This document shows positions 9,253 to 16,900 of a stretch of 64,000 nucleotides of DNA, piece after piece; position 1 is the stretch's first letter, and each line of letters opens with the position of its first letter. The translations under genes were made by a program, and so were the position numbers. Under the pieces are notes generated by a model, which saw only the letters and a program-made list of their open reading frames with translations, was not told where the DNA came from and ran no database searches. The DNA comes from Phreatobacter stygius (lineage in GTDB: Bacteria; Pseudomonadota; Alphaproteobacteria; Rhizobiales; Phreatobacteraceae): NCBI RefSeq assembly GCF_005144885.1, contig NZ_CP039690.1, forward strand, positions 868,001 to 932,000, read 5' to 3'.

Positions 9253-9372
9253 ATGCTGATCGCTCTGTTCTCGACGCTGTTCTCGCGCCGCACCGGGTTT
9301 CGCTGGCAGCCGTCCATCGAGATCCGTGACGGTCACACCGCAGCCATTCTCGGTATCTATTCCCGCGACTGA
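9253..9372 (+). CDS. 39-residue small ORF with its own terminator
   Basis: An ATG at 9253 preceded by GGGAG at a 6-8 nt spacing opens a 39-codon frame ending TGA at 9370-9372. The peptide begins MLIALFSTLFSRRTGFRWQP and ends AAILGIYSRD: a short hydrophobic N-terminus, an arginine pair, then a polar tail. A strong intrinsic terminator begins 33 nt after the stop. This compact start-stop-terminator unit lies between two minus-strand genes, so it is not read-through from a neighbour. I do not recognise the family. It could be a small membrane-associated peptide, or a dual-function transcript in which the RNA matters more. Confidence 0.55.
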   Translation: MLIALFSTLFSRRTGFRWQPSIEIRDGHTAAILGIYSRD

Positions 9373-9405
9373 AGCCAACCTCCCCTCTGGCTGAAGTTGT
9401 GGTAG

Positions 9406-9441
9406 GGCGCCCGCTGAGCTTCGGCTCGCGGGCGCCTTCTT
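9406..9441 (+). terminator. Strong intrinsic terminator after the 39-codon ORF
   Basis: GGCGCCCGC (9406-9414) pairs perfectly with GCGGGCGCC (9428-9436). Inside, GAGC and GCTC pair around a TTCG tetraloop (9420-9423), with a single T bulge at 9415. The run TTCTTCTT follows. This is one of the best intrinsic terminators in the window, and it can only serve the small plus-strand ORF. Confidence 0.85.
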
Positions 9442-9498
9442 CTTAGGCACGTGTCCTGCTGCCCGTGACGCCGGCGCGCCATGGCCCGGAGGCCAGGT

Positions 9499-10614
9499 TC
9501 AGACCGCCGGCGGCCGGGCGTGGCCGAAATACATGAGTTCCCAGAGCGCCTCTTCCTCGACCGCCTCGACCAGATCGTCGGCGACGAAGCGCTGCAGCGT
9601 CAGCTTTCCGGTGAACCGCAGATAGGCGCCATCGAAGCCGATCAGCCTGGCGGCGATGCGCTTCAGCAGAGGCAGCCGGTCGACGAACTTGGCTTGCAGG
9701 ATCGTCGCCGCACGCTCGAACGTGATCAGATAGCGCTCGTCCTTGTCGCGGTACTCGTAGCGGGTGATGTCGGCAACCGGCTTGCCGGTCACCGCATCGG
9801 CATTCACCCGATCGGTCGTGAACACCACCTTGGCGTCATCGTCGGCGATCACCGTTCCGTTCCTGGCCAGCATGAAGACGGTCTGGGACGCGTAGCCATA
9901 GGCTTCGGCGGCGGTGATATAGGCGGCGATGACCGTGTAGGGGCCAACCTTGGCCCGTCCCCAATACCAACAGTGCATCAGATCGGTCATCGGCACGTCA
10001 CCCCAATTGTGGTCGTGGTAGCCGATCCCTTCGGTGCGATAGTGCGCGTCGCCGATCCGGTAGGTCACCGTCGCGTGGCCCTGCGGCACCGACGGCAGCC
10101 AGGCGAACAGATGTTCTCTGGGCGGCTGGCCAAAGTAGAGATGGCCGGATTTCGGCCGCCAGGGCCGGATTTCGCCGACCAGTTCGATGTCGACGGCGAC
10201 ATCCCCGATCTCGGCCGTGATGCGGTAGCGATGGAGGTCGCCGGCGAAATGATTGTCGCCGATCCAGACGTCGCAGCCGTCTTTTGACGCCCGGAAGGCG
10301 TCAGGCGCGGCATGCAGGATTTTCTCGATCGAGCGCCCGTCGGCGAGATCGAGATTGATCGTTATCACCGGTGCCAGGCGGCTCTTCGGCTCGGTGATCG
10401 GCTTGGTGTAGAAGATCACGACCAGTTTGGTGCCGTCGTCCAGATGCGCGTCGAAATACCACCATTCATAGGTGCCTTTGGCGTCTTCGATGCGCAATCC
10501 GTCCTCAAAGGGCGCAACCTCCGCTGGCGCGATGCCAAGCCCGCGATAGTCTTCCGGGTCACTGGCAAGGCGCAGCAGGCCGGCGCGATCCTGCGCCGCA
10601 TTCGGGGACGTCAT
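9499..10614 (-). CDS. CrtC/AttH-like lipocalin-fold hydratase-family protein
   Basis: 371 residues from the ATG at 10614, which has GGAG 7 nt upstream; the open frame before it lacks a ribosome-binding site. The protein shows the two hallmarks of the carotenoid 1,2-hydratase / AttH lipocalin-like family: GTYEWWYFDAHLDDG near residue 49 and GIGYHDHNWGD near residue 200. CrtC adds water to carotenoid ends, but no carotenoid gene is nearby and many family members have unknown lipid or terpenoid substrates. There is no clear signal peptide. The gene is divergent from mbfA. Confidence 0.75.
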   Translation of the reverse strand: MTSPNAAQDRAGLLRLASDPEDYRGLGIAPAEVAPFEDGLRIEDAKGTYEWWYFDAHLDDGTKLVVIFYTKPITEPKSRLAPVITINLDLADGRSIEKILHAAPDAFRASKDGCDVWIGDNHFAGDLHRYRITAEIGDVAVDIELVGEIRPWRPKSGHLYFGQPPREHLFAWLPSVPQGHATVTYRIGDAHYRTEGIGYHDHNWGDVPMTDLMHCWYWGRAKVGPYTVIAAYITAAEAYGYASQTVFMLARNGTVIADDDAKVVFTTDRVNADAVTGKPVADITRYEYRDKDERYLITFERAATILQAKFVDRLPLLKRIAARLIGFDGAYLRFTGKLTLQRFVADDLVEAVEEEALWELMYFGHARPPAV

Positions 10615-10851
10615 GCGAAGCTCCGCTATCCGTTGGGGATGATCAGGGGGCGATGCGCCAGGCGAAGCCGACCGGCGTGAAGCAGTGCCTGGCACACGCA
10701 ATCATGAGTGGTGTCCAGCCGCCGCGCCAGGGCCAAGTGGCCGGCTGAGCGCGATAATTCGAGGCGCCTGCGTGACCTGCGATGCCGCCGCCCTCGCAGC
10801 GGCGCAGGCCGGCGCCCGCCCGCGAAAACGCCCCGACGGCTGGCCATAAGA

Positions 10852-10866
10852 TTAGAAATATTCTAA
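10852..10866. promoter_or_regulatory. Irr-type iron control element (ICE) upstream of mbfA
   Basis: TTAGAA-ATA-TTCTAA is a perfect 6-3-6 palindrome lying 29 nt before the mbfA start and matching the ICE core recognised by the rhizobial Irr regulator. It would overlap the promoter or transcription start, consistent with repression when iron is scarce, as is known for mbfA in Bradyrhizobium and Agrobacterium. In this GC-rich background such an AT-rich palindrome is unlikely by chance. Confidence 0.8.
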
Positions 10867-10895
10867 ACTGATGGCTTCATCAATGTCTCGAGGCC

Positions 10896-11870
10896 ATGAT
10901 GGTTTCCCTGTCCGATCTGACCGAAGCGCAGGTGCTGGCGCTCGCCATTGCCAATGAGGAAGAGGATGGGCGAATCTACCTCGCCTTCGCCCAGCACCTG
11001 GACCCCGAATATCCAGCCTCCGCCAAGGTGTTCCGCGACATGGCCACCGAAGAGGCCGGCCACCGCGGCCGGCTTTATGATCTCTTCCGCGACAGGTTCG
11101 GCGAGCACCTGCCGCTGGTGCGCCGCCAGGACGTCGCGGGCTTCCTCAAGCGCAAGCCCAACTGGCTGATCTGCAATCTCGGCATCGCGCGGATCCGCGC
11201 CGAGGCCGAGAGCATGGAAGCCGAGGCGGCCGCCTTCTATCGCAAGGCCGCGGCCGACGCCCGCGACATATCGATCCGCCAATTGCTGACCGAACTGGCT
11301 GACGAAGAGGCAAGCCACGAGAGCCTCGCCCACCACCTGACCGAGACGCACCTGACACCCGAGGCGCGTGAATCCGAGGATGCCGGCGCCCGTCGGCGCT
11401 TCGTGCTCACCTATGTCCAGCCGGGTCTCGCCGGCCTGATGGACGGTTCGGTCTCGACGCTGGCGCCGGTCTTCGCAGCGGCCTTTGCCACCCATGACAA
11501 TGGCGCCACCTTCATCGTGGCGCTGGCGGCCGCGCTCGGCGCCGGCATTTCGATGGGGCTGACCGAAGCGCTGTCCGATGATGGCAAGATCACCGGGCGC
11601 GGCTCACCGGTCATTCGCGGCTGGGTCTGCGGCCTGATGACGGCGCTCGGCGGCCTTGGCCATGCCGTCCCCTATCTGATCCCGACCGCCTGGCCGAACG
11701 GCTTCTGGATCGCCACCTCGATCGCCATTGCGATTGTCGTGATCGAGCTCTGGGCGATCGCCTGGATCCGCTGGCGCTTCATGGACACGCCGTTCCTGAA
11801 GGCGGTGTTTCAGATCGTGGTCGGTGGCACCCTGGTGCTGATCACCGGCATCCTGCTCGGCAATGCCTGA
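10896..11870 (+). CDS. mbfA: Membrane-bound ferritin MbfA (erythrin-VIT iron exporter)
   Basis: A 324-residue fusion. Residues 1-150 form a ferritin-like diiron helix bundle with glutamate/histidine motifs ANEEEDGRIYL, ATEEAGHRGRL, SMEAEAAAFY and ADEEASHESLA. Residues 170-324 form a CCC1/VIT-type membrane domain (LMDGSVSTLAPVFAAAFAT, ISMGLTEALSDDGK). In Bradyrhizobium and Agrobacterium MbfA exports iron and protects against iron and peroxide stress. The start may be either ATG of the pair at 10896/10899; the second is better spaced from CGAGG. A perfect Irr-type box precedes it. The gene is monocistronic or may read into the phosphoesterase gene 110 nt downstream. Confidence 0.92.
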   Translation: MMVSLSDLTEAQVLALAIANEEEDGRIYLAFAQHLDPEYPASAKVFRDMATEEAGHRGRLYDLFRDRFGEHLPLVRRQDVAGFLKRKPNWLICNLGIARIRAEAESMEAEAAAFYRKAAADARDISIRQLLTELADEEASHESLAHHLTETHLTPEARESEDAGARRRFVLTYVQPGLAGLMDGSVSTLAPVFAAAFATHDNGATFIVALAAALGAGISMGLTEALSDDGKITGRGSPVIRGWVCGLMTALGGLGHAVPYLIPTAWPNGFWIATSIAIAIVVIELWAIAWIRWRFMDTPFLKAVFQIVVGGTLVLITGILLGNA

Positions 11871-11979
11871 TGCCGCAGGATCGGCGCAGCCTCCGTCACC
11901 CGCGAAGAAAATACGAGATAACAAGAGGATAGCCGGTTTTCCGTTGCCATGGCCGGGGAAAACCCTCTACAGCGGAGCC

Positions 11980-12834
11980 ATGTTCCGCCTGGCCCACCTG
12001 TCCGACCTCCATATCGGCCCCTTGCCCGAACCGGGCTGGCGCGAACTCGCCGGCAAACGTCTGACCGGTTATCTCAACTGGCGCCGCGGGCGGGCCGAAC
12101 ACCACCGGATGGCGGTGCTGGACCGCGTCCTCGCCGATATCGCCGGTGTCAGGCCCGACCATGTGGCGGTCACCGGCGACCTGATCAATCTCGGGCTTGC
12201 CGGCGAATATGGTCCGGCCTTGTCGCTGCTGGAACGCATCGGTCCGCCCGACCGCGTCAGCGTCGTGCCGGGCAATCACGACGCCTATATCAGGGCGACC
12301 TTGCCGGCCATCGTCGGGCATTGGGCGCCCTGGTTCGCCGGCGATCACGAACCGCCGCCGCCCGGTCTCGACGAGGCCTTTCCCTTCGTCCGCAGGCGTG
12401 GCCGCGTGGCGCTGATCGGCGTCAATAGCGGCGTGCCGAAACCGCCGTTCCTGGCCACCGGCACGCTCGGCCAAAGACAGCTTGCAGCTCTTGGCGAGAC
12501 GCTCGATGCGCTGCGCCAGGAGGGCCTGGCGCGGGTCCTGCTCATCCATCATCCACCCTTCCCGATCGGCTGGCACAAACAGCTGACCGACCATACCGGG
12601 CTCGCGGCGATCTTGAGCCGGAGCGGCGCCGAGCTGGTCCTGCACGGCCACACCCATGTCGGATCGGTCCGGCAGTTCGACGGCGCCGGCGGCCCGATCC
12701 CGGTTCACGGCGTCGCCTCGGCCTCGGCGGCCGATGACGGCACGTCCGAACCCGCCGGCTGGAACCTGGTCAGCATCGACGGCGCGCCCGGCGCCTGGCA
12801 GGTCATGGTCGAGACAAGGCGGCCGGCCGCGTAG
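11980..12834 (+). CDS. Calcineurin-like metallophosphoesterase
   Basis: 284 residues from the ATG at 11980; upstream codons lack motif content. All five metal-site motifs of the calcineurin-like superfamily are present: LSDLHIG (residues 6-12), GDLIN, GNHDAY, LIHHPPF and LHGHTH. Related alphaproteobacterial proteins resemble cyclic-nucleotide phosphodiesterases (CpdA-like), but the substrate is not proven. The gene lies 110 nt downstream of mbfA on the same strand, and its 3' side runs into a repeat-rich spacer. Confidence 0.88.
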   Translation: MFRLAHLSDLHIGPLPEPGWRELAGKRLTGYLNWRRGRAEHHRMAVLDRVLADIAGVRPDHVAVTGDLINLGLAGEYGPALSLLERIGPPDRVSVVPGNHDAYIRATLPAIVGHWAPWFAGDHEPPPPGLDEAFPFVRRRGRVALIGVNSGVPKPPFLATGTLGQRQLAALGETLDALRQEGLARVLLIHHPPFPIGWHKQLTDHTGLAAILSRSGAELVLHGHTHVGSVRQFDGAGGPIPVHGVASASAADDGTSEPAGWNLVSIDGAPGAWQVMVETRRPAA

Positions 12835-12856
12835 CGGGCAAGCGGCGAGTGGCTGA

Positions 12857-12884
12857 TAGCGAGTAGCGAGTAGCGAATAGCGAA
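12857..12884. repeat. Tandem 7-bp repeat, four units
   Basis: Four head-to-tail copies of TAGCGAR: TAGCGAG twice, then TAGCGAA twice. It overlaps the left end of the neighbouring composite palindromic element, and complementary CATTCGC motifs recur at that element's right end. Confidence 0.8.
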
Positions 12885-13160
12885 TGGGGATGAAGCGGAA
12901 CGCGTGGTGCGCGCAAACCCTCTCCCGCGTCTTCGCGGGAGAGGGTGGCGCCGCATAGCGAGTGCGAACGCATCTCGCGTTCGCTCGATGCTATGAGGCG
13001 CCGGGTGAGGGTCTAATTCAGCGCCCACCCATCATTTCCAAGGGGAATGCGCGTCGCGGACCGACGCAACCACCCTCACCCGGCGGCTCCGCCGCCACCC
13101 TCTCCCACGAAGACGTGGGCGAGGGTTCGCGCAGCCCTCGCCGCCCCATTCGCCATTCGC
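12873..13160. repeat. MITE-like composite of two inverted palindromic repeats
   Basis: The ends are inverted repeats: GCGAATAGCGAATGGGG (12873-12889) against CCCCATTCGCCATTCGC (13144-13160), 16 of 17 matching. Inside are two copies of one palindromic element in opposite orientation. The left copy, 12917-13012, contains a perfect 13-bp hairpin at 12917-12946 and a second imperfect hairpin with CATAGC/GCTATG and GCGAACG/CGTTCGC arms. The right copy, 13072-13126, has a near-perfect hairpin at 13097-13126. The sequence style resembles rhizobial intergenic palindromic repeats. No transposase is present. Confidence 0.7.
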
Positions 13161-13236
13161 ATTCGCCCTTTTCACACCAAAAAGCGCGCGGTTCTCGCCG
13201 CGCGCCTTCAGCTGTCATCATACCGATTTGTGCGGC

Positions 13237-13656
13237 TTAGGCGCCGATATAGGATCCCCGACGGGAGAGCCCGATGCGGTCCATCTCGGCTTGTTCGCGC
13301 GCGGCATCCGCCGCTCTGTCGCGCGCGCTTTCGCGCTCGTCCAGGATCTCGACCTTCTTGAGGTCTTCAAAGGCTTCGGCAAGCAACGCCTTGGCGTCGT
13401 CGAGCTGGCCCTTCAGTTCGTTCGCCGAGCCAAGCAGGTTGTCGCGGCGCTGGCCGGCGGCCTTGGCATAGGTCGGATAGGCATAGTGGCCGGGGTCGTG
13501 GATGTTCGCCCGGTTCTGTTCGGTCAGAATCTCGCGATCGAGTTCGTTCGCCATGCGTTCGAACTCAGCGATCATCATTTCGATCTGCGCGACCTGACGG
13601 CGTTTCTCATCAACCTGAAAGCGCTTCAGGCGGATCAGGGTCTCTCGCGACTTCAT
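13237..13656 (-). CDS. fliJ: Flagellar export protein FliJ
   Basis: 139 residues from the ATG at 13656, which has GGGAG 9 nt upstream; a GTG two codons earlier sits too close to that site. The protein is almost entirely predicted coiled coil (MKSRETLIRLKRFQVDEKRR, then IEMMIAEFERMANELDREI), with the rhizobial FliJ insertion AHDPGHYAYPTY-like segment in the middle. FliJ binds the export ATPase FliI and escorts chaperones to the flagellar export gate. It lies downstream of fliI on the same strand, 195 nt away, and is probably cotranscribed. Confidence 0.88.
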   Translation of the reverse strand: MKSRETLIRLKRFQVDEKRRQVAQIEMMIAEFERMANELDREILTEQNRANIHDPGHYAYPTYAKAAGQRRDNLLGSANELKGQLDDAKALLAEAFEDLKKVEILDERESARDRAADAAREQAEMDRIGLSRRGSYIGA

Positions 13657-13851
13657 CGACACACACTCCCAGAAGTCTCACTTGCCCACATCCCAACCAA
13701 AGGGAATGCGGGGGAAATCGGCATTCTTAACGTGAACGCCGCCTTCCTCATCGCCGTTGGTGTAACATCGTTGAGGTTGAGATTCCGTTTCCGTAAAGCT
13801 TGAAAATGTCTGAATCGGCAGGTGCATAAGGCCAAGGCTTCATGCGTGTCC

Positions 13852-15180
13852 TCAGGCTGTGGCATCGGTGGCGGTCTCCGCCACGATGGCCGCGAGCGCG
13901 GCATAACCCGCAGCCAGCCCGCAGACCTCGTCCTTGCCCTGGGAGAGAAAAGCCTCGAGCGCCGGCTGCAGGCGGATCGCCTCGTCGACCTCCGCCGAGG
14001 AGCCCTGGCGATAGGCGCCGAGCCGGATCAGCTCCTCCATGTCGCCATAGGTCGACAGCAGCCGTTTGGCCCGCTGGATCACCGGCCAATAGGCCGGGTC
14101 GGCCGAGCGCGGCATGGTCCGCGACACGCTCTTCAGCACATTGATCGCCGGATAGCGCCCGCGTTCGGCGATCGCCCGTTCCATCACGATATGGCCGTCC
14201 AGAATGCCGCGCACCGCGTCGGCGACCGGCTCGTTGTGATCGTCGCCATCGACCAGCACGGTGAAGATCGCGGTGATTGCACCCTCGCCGGAGCCGGGAC
14301 CGGCGCGTTCGAGCAGGCGCGGCAGTTCGGAGAACACGGTCGGCGTATAGCCCTTGGCGGTCGGCGGCTCGCCGGCCGAGAGGCCGATCTCGCGCTGGGC
14401 CATGGCGAAGCGGGTCACCGAGTCCATCATCAGCATGACCTGCTGATCCTGGTCGCGGAAATATTCGGCGATCGACAAGGTCAGATAGGCCGCCTGCTTG
14501 CGCATCAGCGCCGGCTCGTCCGAGGTTGCGACCACCACCACCGAGCGCGCCAGACCCTCGTCGCCGAGGTCCTCCTGCAGGAATTCCTGGACCTCTCGGC
14601 CGCGTTCGCCGATCAGCCCGATCACCGAGACATCGGCATCGACATTGCGTGCGATCATCGACAGCAGCACCGATTTGCCGACGCCCGAGCCGGCGAAAAT
14701 GCCCATGCGCTGGCCGCGGCAGCAGGTCAGGAAGGTGTTGAGCGCCTTGACGCCGAGGTCCAGCGGCTTGCCGACCCGCTTGCGGGTATGGGCGGCCGGC
14801 GGGGCGGCACGGAACGGCATGGGATCGCCGCCCTGCGGCAAGGGCCCCTTGCCGTCGATCGGCTCGCCCAGCGCATTGACCACCCGGCCGAGCCAGCCGG
14901 CGCTCGGCCTGATCGCCGCCGGCGCCAGCGAGACCAGCGCCTTGCAACCGCGCCGGACGCCTTCCAGGCCGGCAAAGGGCATCAGCAGGGCCTGGTCGCC
15001 GTTGAACCCGACCACCTCGCAGGGAATCGGCCGGACGCCGGTCTCGACCGTCACCCGCGCCCCCACCGACATGGCATGAACCGGACCTGCCGCCTCCACC
15101 ATCAGCCCGCGCACGCCCGCGACGCGCCCGTAAATGGTCACTGCATCGATGTCGGCGATCTGGTCGGCAAGCGCCCGCAT
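13852..15180 (-). CDS. fliI: Flagellum-specific ATPase FliI
   Basis: 442 residues, normal for the family. The Walker A motif GSGVGKS is at residues 164-170, a Walker B region reads [19 protein letters not shown], and the signature [18 protein letters not shown] follows. FliI is the hexameric ATPase that drives flagellar type III export at the cytoplasmic face of the basal body. It is divergent from ctrA, an arrangement seen in other Hyphomicrobiales, and precedes fliJ. Its upstream region shares the long ctrA promoter spacer with a near-consensus CtrA box, so CtrA control is plausible. Confidence 0.95.
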   Translation of the reverse strand: MRALADQIADIDAVTIYGRVAGVRGLMVEAAGPVHAMSVGARVTVETGVRPIPCEVVGFNGDQALLMPFAGLEGVRRGCKALVSLAPAAIRPSAGWLGRVVNALGEPIDGKGPLPQGGDPMPFRAAPPAAHTRKRVGKPLDLGVKALNTFLTCCRGQRMGIFAGSGVGKSVLLSMIARNVDADVSVIGLIGERGREVQEFLQEDLGDEGLARSVVVVATSDEPALMRKQAAYLTLSIAEYFRDQDQQVMLMMDSVTRFAMAQREIGLSAGEPPTAKGYTPTVFSELPRLLERAGPGSGEGAITAIFTVLVDGDDHNEPVADAVRGILDGHIVMERAIAERGRYPAINVLKSVSRTMPRSADPAYWPVIQRAKRLLSTYGDMEELIRLGAYRQGSSAEVDEAIRLQPALEAFLSQGKDEVCGLAAGYAALAAIVAETATDATA

Positions 15181-15399
15181 AACGGCATGTCCGGCATTCG
15201 AGGAAGGGGATTGTTAAGACCGCGGCCGGCCGGCGCGGAAAGTGCCGGCGCGCGTTAGGCCTAATCTCAAGCCTTGGAGGCTTTTGGTCAACGAACCGTT
15301 AATTTCAACGGCGCGTTAACCGGCACCGGCAGAATTTGCCGGCCACGGGCCGGGCGCCGGCCCCTGATCGTGCAATTTTCGTCAGCGCGGGCTCCGCCG

Positions 15400-15415
15400 T
15401 TTACCACCTCTTAAC
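15400..15415 (+). promoter_or_regulatory. Near-consensus CtrA box in the fliI-ctrA spacer
   Basis: TTTA-N7-TTAAC matches the CtrA consensus TTAA-N7-TTAAC with one mismatch, and the second half extends to TTAACCAT. It lies about 220 nt from fliI and 545 nt from ctrA, so it could serve fliI or autoregulation of ctrA. Confidence 0.5.
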
Positions 15416-15736
15416 CATGTCCCCGGTAGAAATTGCCCATTGCGGCACGACCGGCCCCCTCCCCGGTCATTGCCCACGAAGACCGGCTGCCGCCGCGGCC
15501 GGCCTGGATTTTCGGCCTCGCCTTAACGCGGGAGCCTGATCGTATTTCCAAGTAAAGCCAGATGGCGCCCGGATTCCGCCGGTCGCCGTAACCCTTCCTT
15601 AACCCGGCCCGTTAATGATGGTTGTCAGCCAATTAAAGGCAGCCGCGGTCGTTAACGGTTCGGGCGGACAGGCCCCGCACGAACCCTGATCTCGGCAAGG
15701 CAGTTCCAGGACGCCGGCGACACGACTGAAATGGTC

Positions 15737-15835
15737 GATTCGGCAGTGGGTTGGAGTGAGTCGCAAAAATCTTTTGCGAAGACTCTTGCCCCGGCGAATC
15801 ACAGTTTGTTAACCATTAAGACGTAGCGTCGAATC
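15737..15835. promoter_or_regulatory. Cluster of five GANTC (CcrM) sites upstream of ctrA
   Basis: GATTC at 15737, GAGTC at 15758, GACTC at 15781, GAATC at 15796 and GAATC at 15831: five CcrM methylation sites in 99 bp, with a CtrA half-site TTAACCAT at 15809 between the last two. The region lies 126-224 nt before the ctrA start. In Caulobacter a GANTC site couples ctrA P1 to replication-dependent methylation with GcrA, so a similar switch is likely here. Confidence 0.6.
15761..15779. promoter_or_regulatory. Perfect 8-3-8 inverted repeat in the ctrA promoter region
   Basis: TCGCAAAA (15761-15768) is inverted exactly as TTTTGCGA (15772-15779) around ATC. It is flanked by GAGTC and GACTC methylation sites. 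It has no T-run that would make it an obvious terminator and could be an operator for an unidentified regulator. Confidence 0.5.
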
Positions 15836-15960
15836 AGTGAACGGGGACGGATCCCACCAACCCTCCGCGCGGCGGTGGAGGATCGGGATCGCTATGCCGA
15901 ACGGCTGCTTCGTCTTACGTGGCGGGGTGGTCGGTCAGGGGCCAGCGGAAGGGGATGAGC

Positions 15961-16662
15961 ATGCGCGTTCTGTTGATTGAAGATGACAGCGCCACTGCCA
16001 AAAGCATCGAGCTGATGCTCAAATCCGAGAGTTTCAACGTTTACACGACGGATCTCGGCGAAGAGGGCATCGACCTCGGAAAACTATACGACTACGACAT
16101 TATTCTTCTTGATCTCAACTTGCCCGACATGTCCGGCTATGAGGTTCTGAAGTCCCTGCGCGTCGCCAAGGTCAAGACCCCGATCCTGATCCTGTCGGGC
16201 CTCGCCGGCATCGAAGACAAGGTGCGCGGCCTCGGTTTCGGCGCCGACGACTACCTCACCAAGCCTTTTCACAAAGACGAGCTGGTCGCCCGCATTCATG
16301 CGATCGTGCGCCGCTCCAAGGGTCACGCCCAGTCGGTCATCACCACCGGCGATCTCCTGGTCAATCTCGACCAGAAGACCGTCGAGGTCGGCGGCCAGCG
16401 GGTCCACCTCACCGGCAAGGAGTACCAGATGCTGGAACTCCTCTCGCTGCGCAAAGGCACGACGCTGACCAAGGAGATGTTCCTCAACCATCTCTATGGC
16501 GGCATGGACGAGCCGGAGCTGAAGATCATCGACGTGTTCATCTGCAAGCTGCGCAAGAAGCTCGCGAATGCCTCCGACGGCAAGAACTACATCGAGACGG
16601 TCTGGGGCCGCGGCTACGTGCTGCGCGAGCCGTCGGAAATGGAAGAGCGCATCCCCGCCTGA
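15961..16662 (+). CDS. ctrA: Cell-cycle master response regulator CtrA
   Basis: 233 residues starting [20 protein letters not shown]; the ATG at 15961 has GGAAGGGG 6 nt upstream, and the frame upstream is not conserved. It has an OmpR-type receiver domain with acidic pocket E7/D8/D9, phospho-acceptor D51 ([10 protein letters not shown]) and K102-region TKPF, followed by a winged-helix DNA-binding domain ([33 protein letters not shown]). CtrA is phosphorylated through CckA-ChpT and controls division, flagellar and methyltransferase genes. chpT lies in this window at 35.7 kb. Its promoter region carries GANTC and CtrA motifs. Confidence 0.97.
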   Translation: MRVLLIEDDSATAKSIELMLKSESFNVYTTDLGEEGIDLGKLYDYDIILLDLNLPDMSGYEVLKSLRVAKVKTPILILSGLAGIEDKVRGLGFGADDYLTKPFHKDELVARIHAIVRRSKGHAQSVITTGDLLVNLDQKTVEVGGQRVHLTGKEYQMLELLSLRKGTTLTKEMFLNHLYGGMDEPELKIIDVFICKLRKKLANASDGKNYIETVWGRGYVLREPSEMEERIPA

Positions 16663-16719
16663 GCGCAAGAGCCGGGCCTTGTTTGGGCCTCGCTTGCGTC
16701 ATACCGCCGTCATCCCCAT

Positions 16720-16733
16720 CTGTGATATCACAG
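16720..16733. promoter_or_regulatory. Perfect 14-bp palindrome downstream of ctrA
   Basis: CTGTGATATCACAG is a perfect palindrome 58 nt after the ctrA stop and 46 nt before an intrinsic terminator. It looks like an operator of the TGTGA/TCACA kind but has only a 2-bp centre, unlike a CRP site with six. The bound protein is unknown. Confidence 0.5.
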
Positions 16734-16778
16734 CTCAACCACTTGGCGAGCACGGATGAAATGCCGCCAGGTGACGGA

Positions 16779-16809
16779 GGCCCCGCCGGGAAACCGAGCG
16801 GGGCTTTTT
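16779..16809 (+). terminator. Intrinsic terminator downstream of ctrA
   Basis: GCCCCGC (16780-16786) pairs with GCGGGGC (16798-16804), with an inner CGG/CCG stem closed by a GAAA tetraloop, followed by TTTTTG. It lies 118 nt after the ctrA stop. It may end the ctrA message, or a short RNA starting near the palindrome at 16720. Confidence 0.85.
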
Positions 16810-16900
16810 GTTGCCCGCTCCATCGTGCCGCCGGCTTGACCCGCCGGCGCCGCGCGTCTCACTCTCCGGCGCCCGATCGCTCCGTTGCAGGAAGCCGCCG

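Larger units (their letters stand above)
12835..13236. other. Repeat-filled spacer between phosphoesterase and fliJ
   Basis: About 400 nt with no supportable gene. It holds a 7-bp tandem repeat and two inverted copies of a palindromic repeat bounded by short terminal inverted repeats (see the separate entries). The two flanking genes converge here, so no promoter is needed, and the hairpins may serve as transcription stops in both directions. Confidence 0.7.
15181..15960. other. Long divergent regulatory region between fliI and ctrA
   Basis: 780 nt without a supportable gene. It is markedly richer in TTAA words than the rest of the window (15299, 15316, 15411, 15523, 15599, 15612, 15633, 15652, 15809, 15816). 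It carries six GANTC sites (15572 plus five at 15737-15835), two TTAACCAT half-sites of CtrA (15411, 15809), and a perfect palindrome at 15761. The composition fits multiple cell-cycle promoters for ctrA and one for fliI. Confidence 0.75.

Noticed and set aside
12900-13130. CRISPR-like repeats in the fliJ-side spacer
   Set aside because: The repeats are inverted hairpins of unequal length, not regularly spaced direct repeats, and there are no cas genes.
15599-15615. A second CtrA-like pair of TTAA words in the ctrA spacer
   Set aside because: The spacer is 9 bp rather than 7; the same holds for the pair at 15299/15316 with 13 bp.
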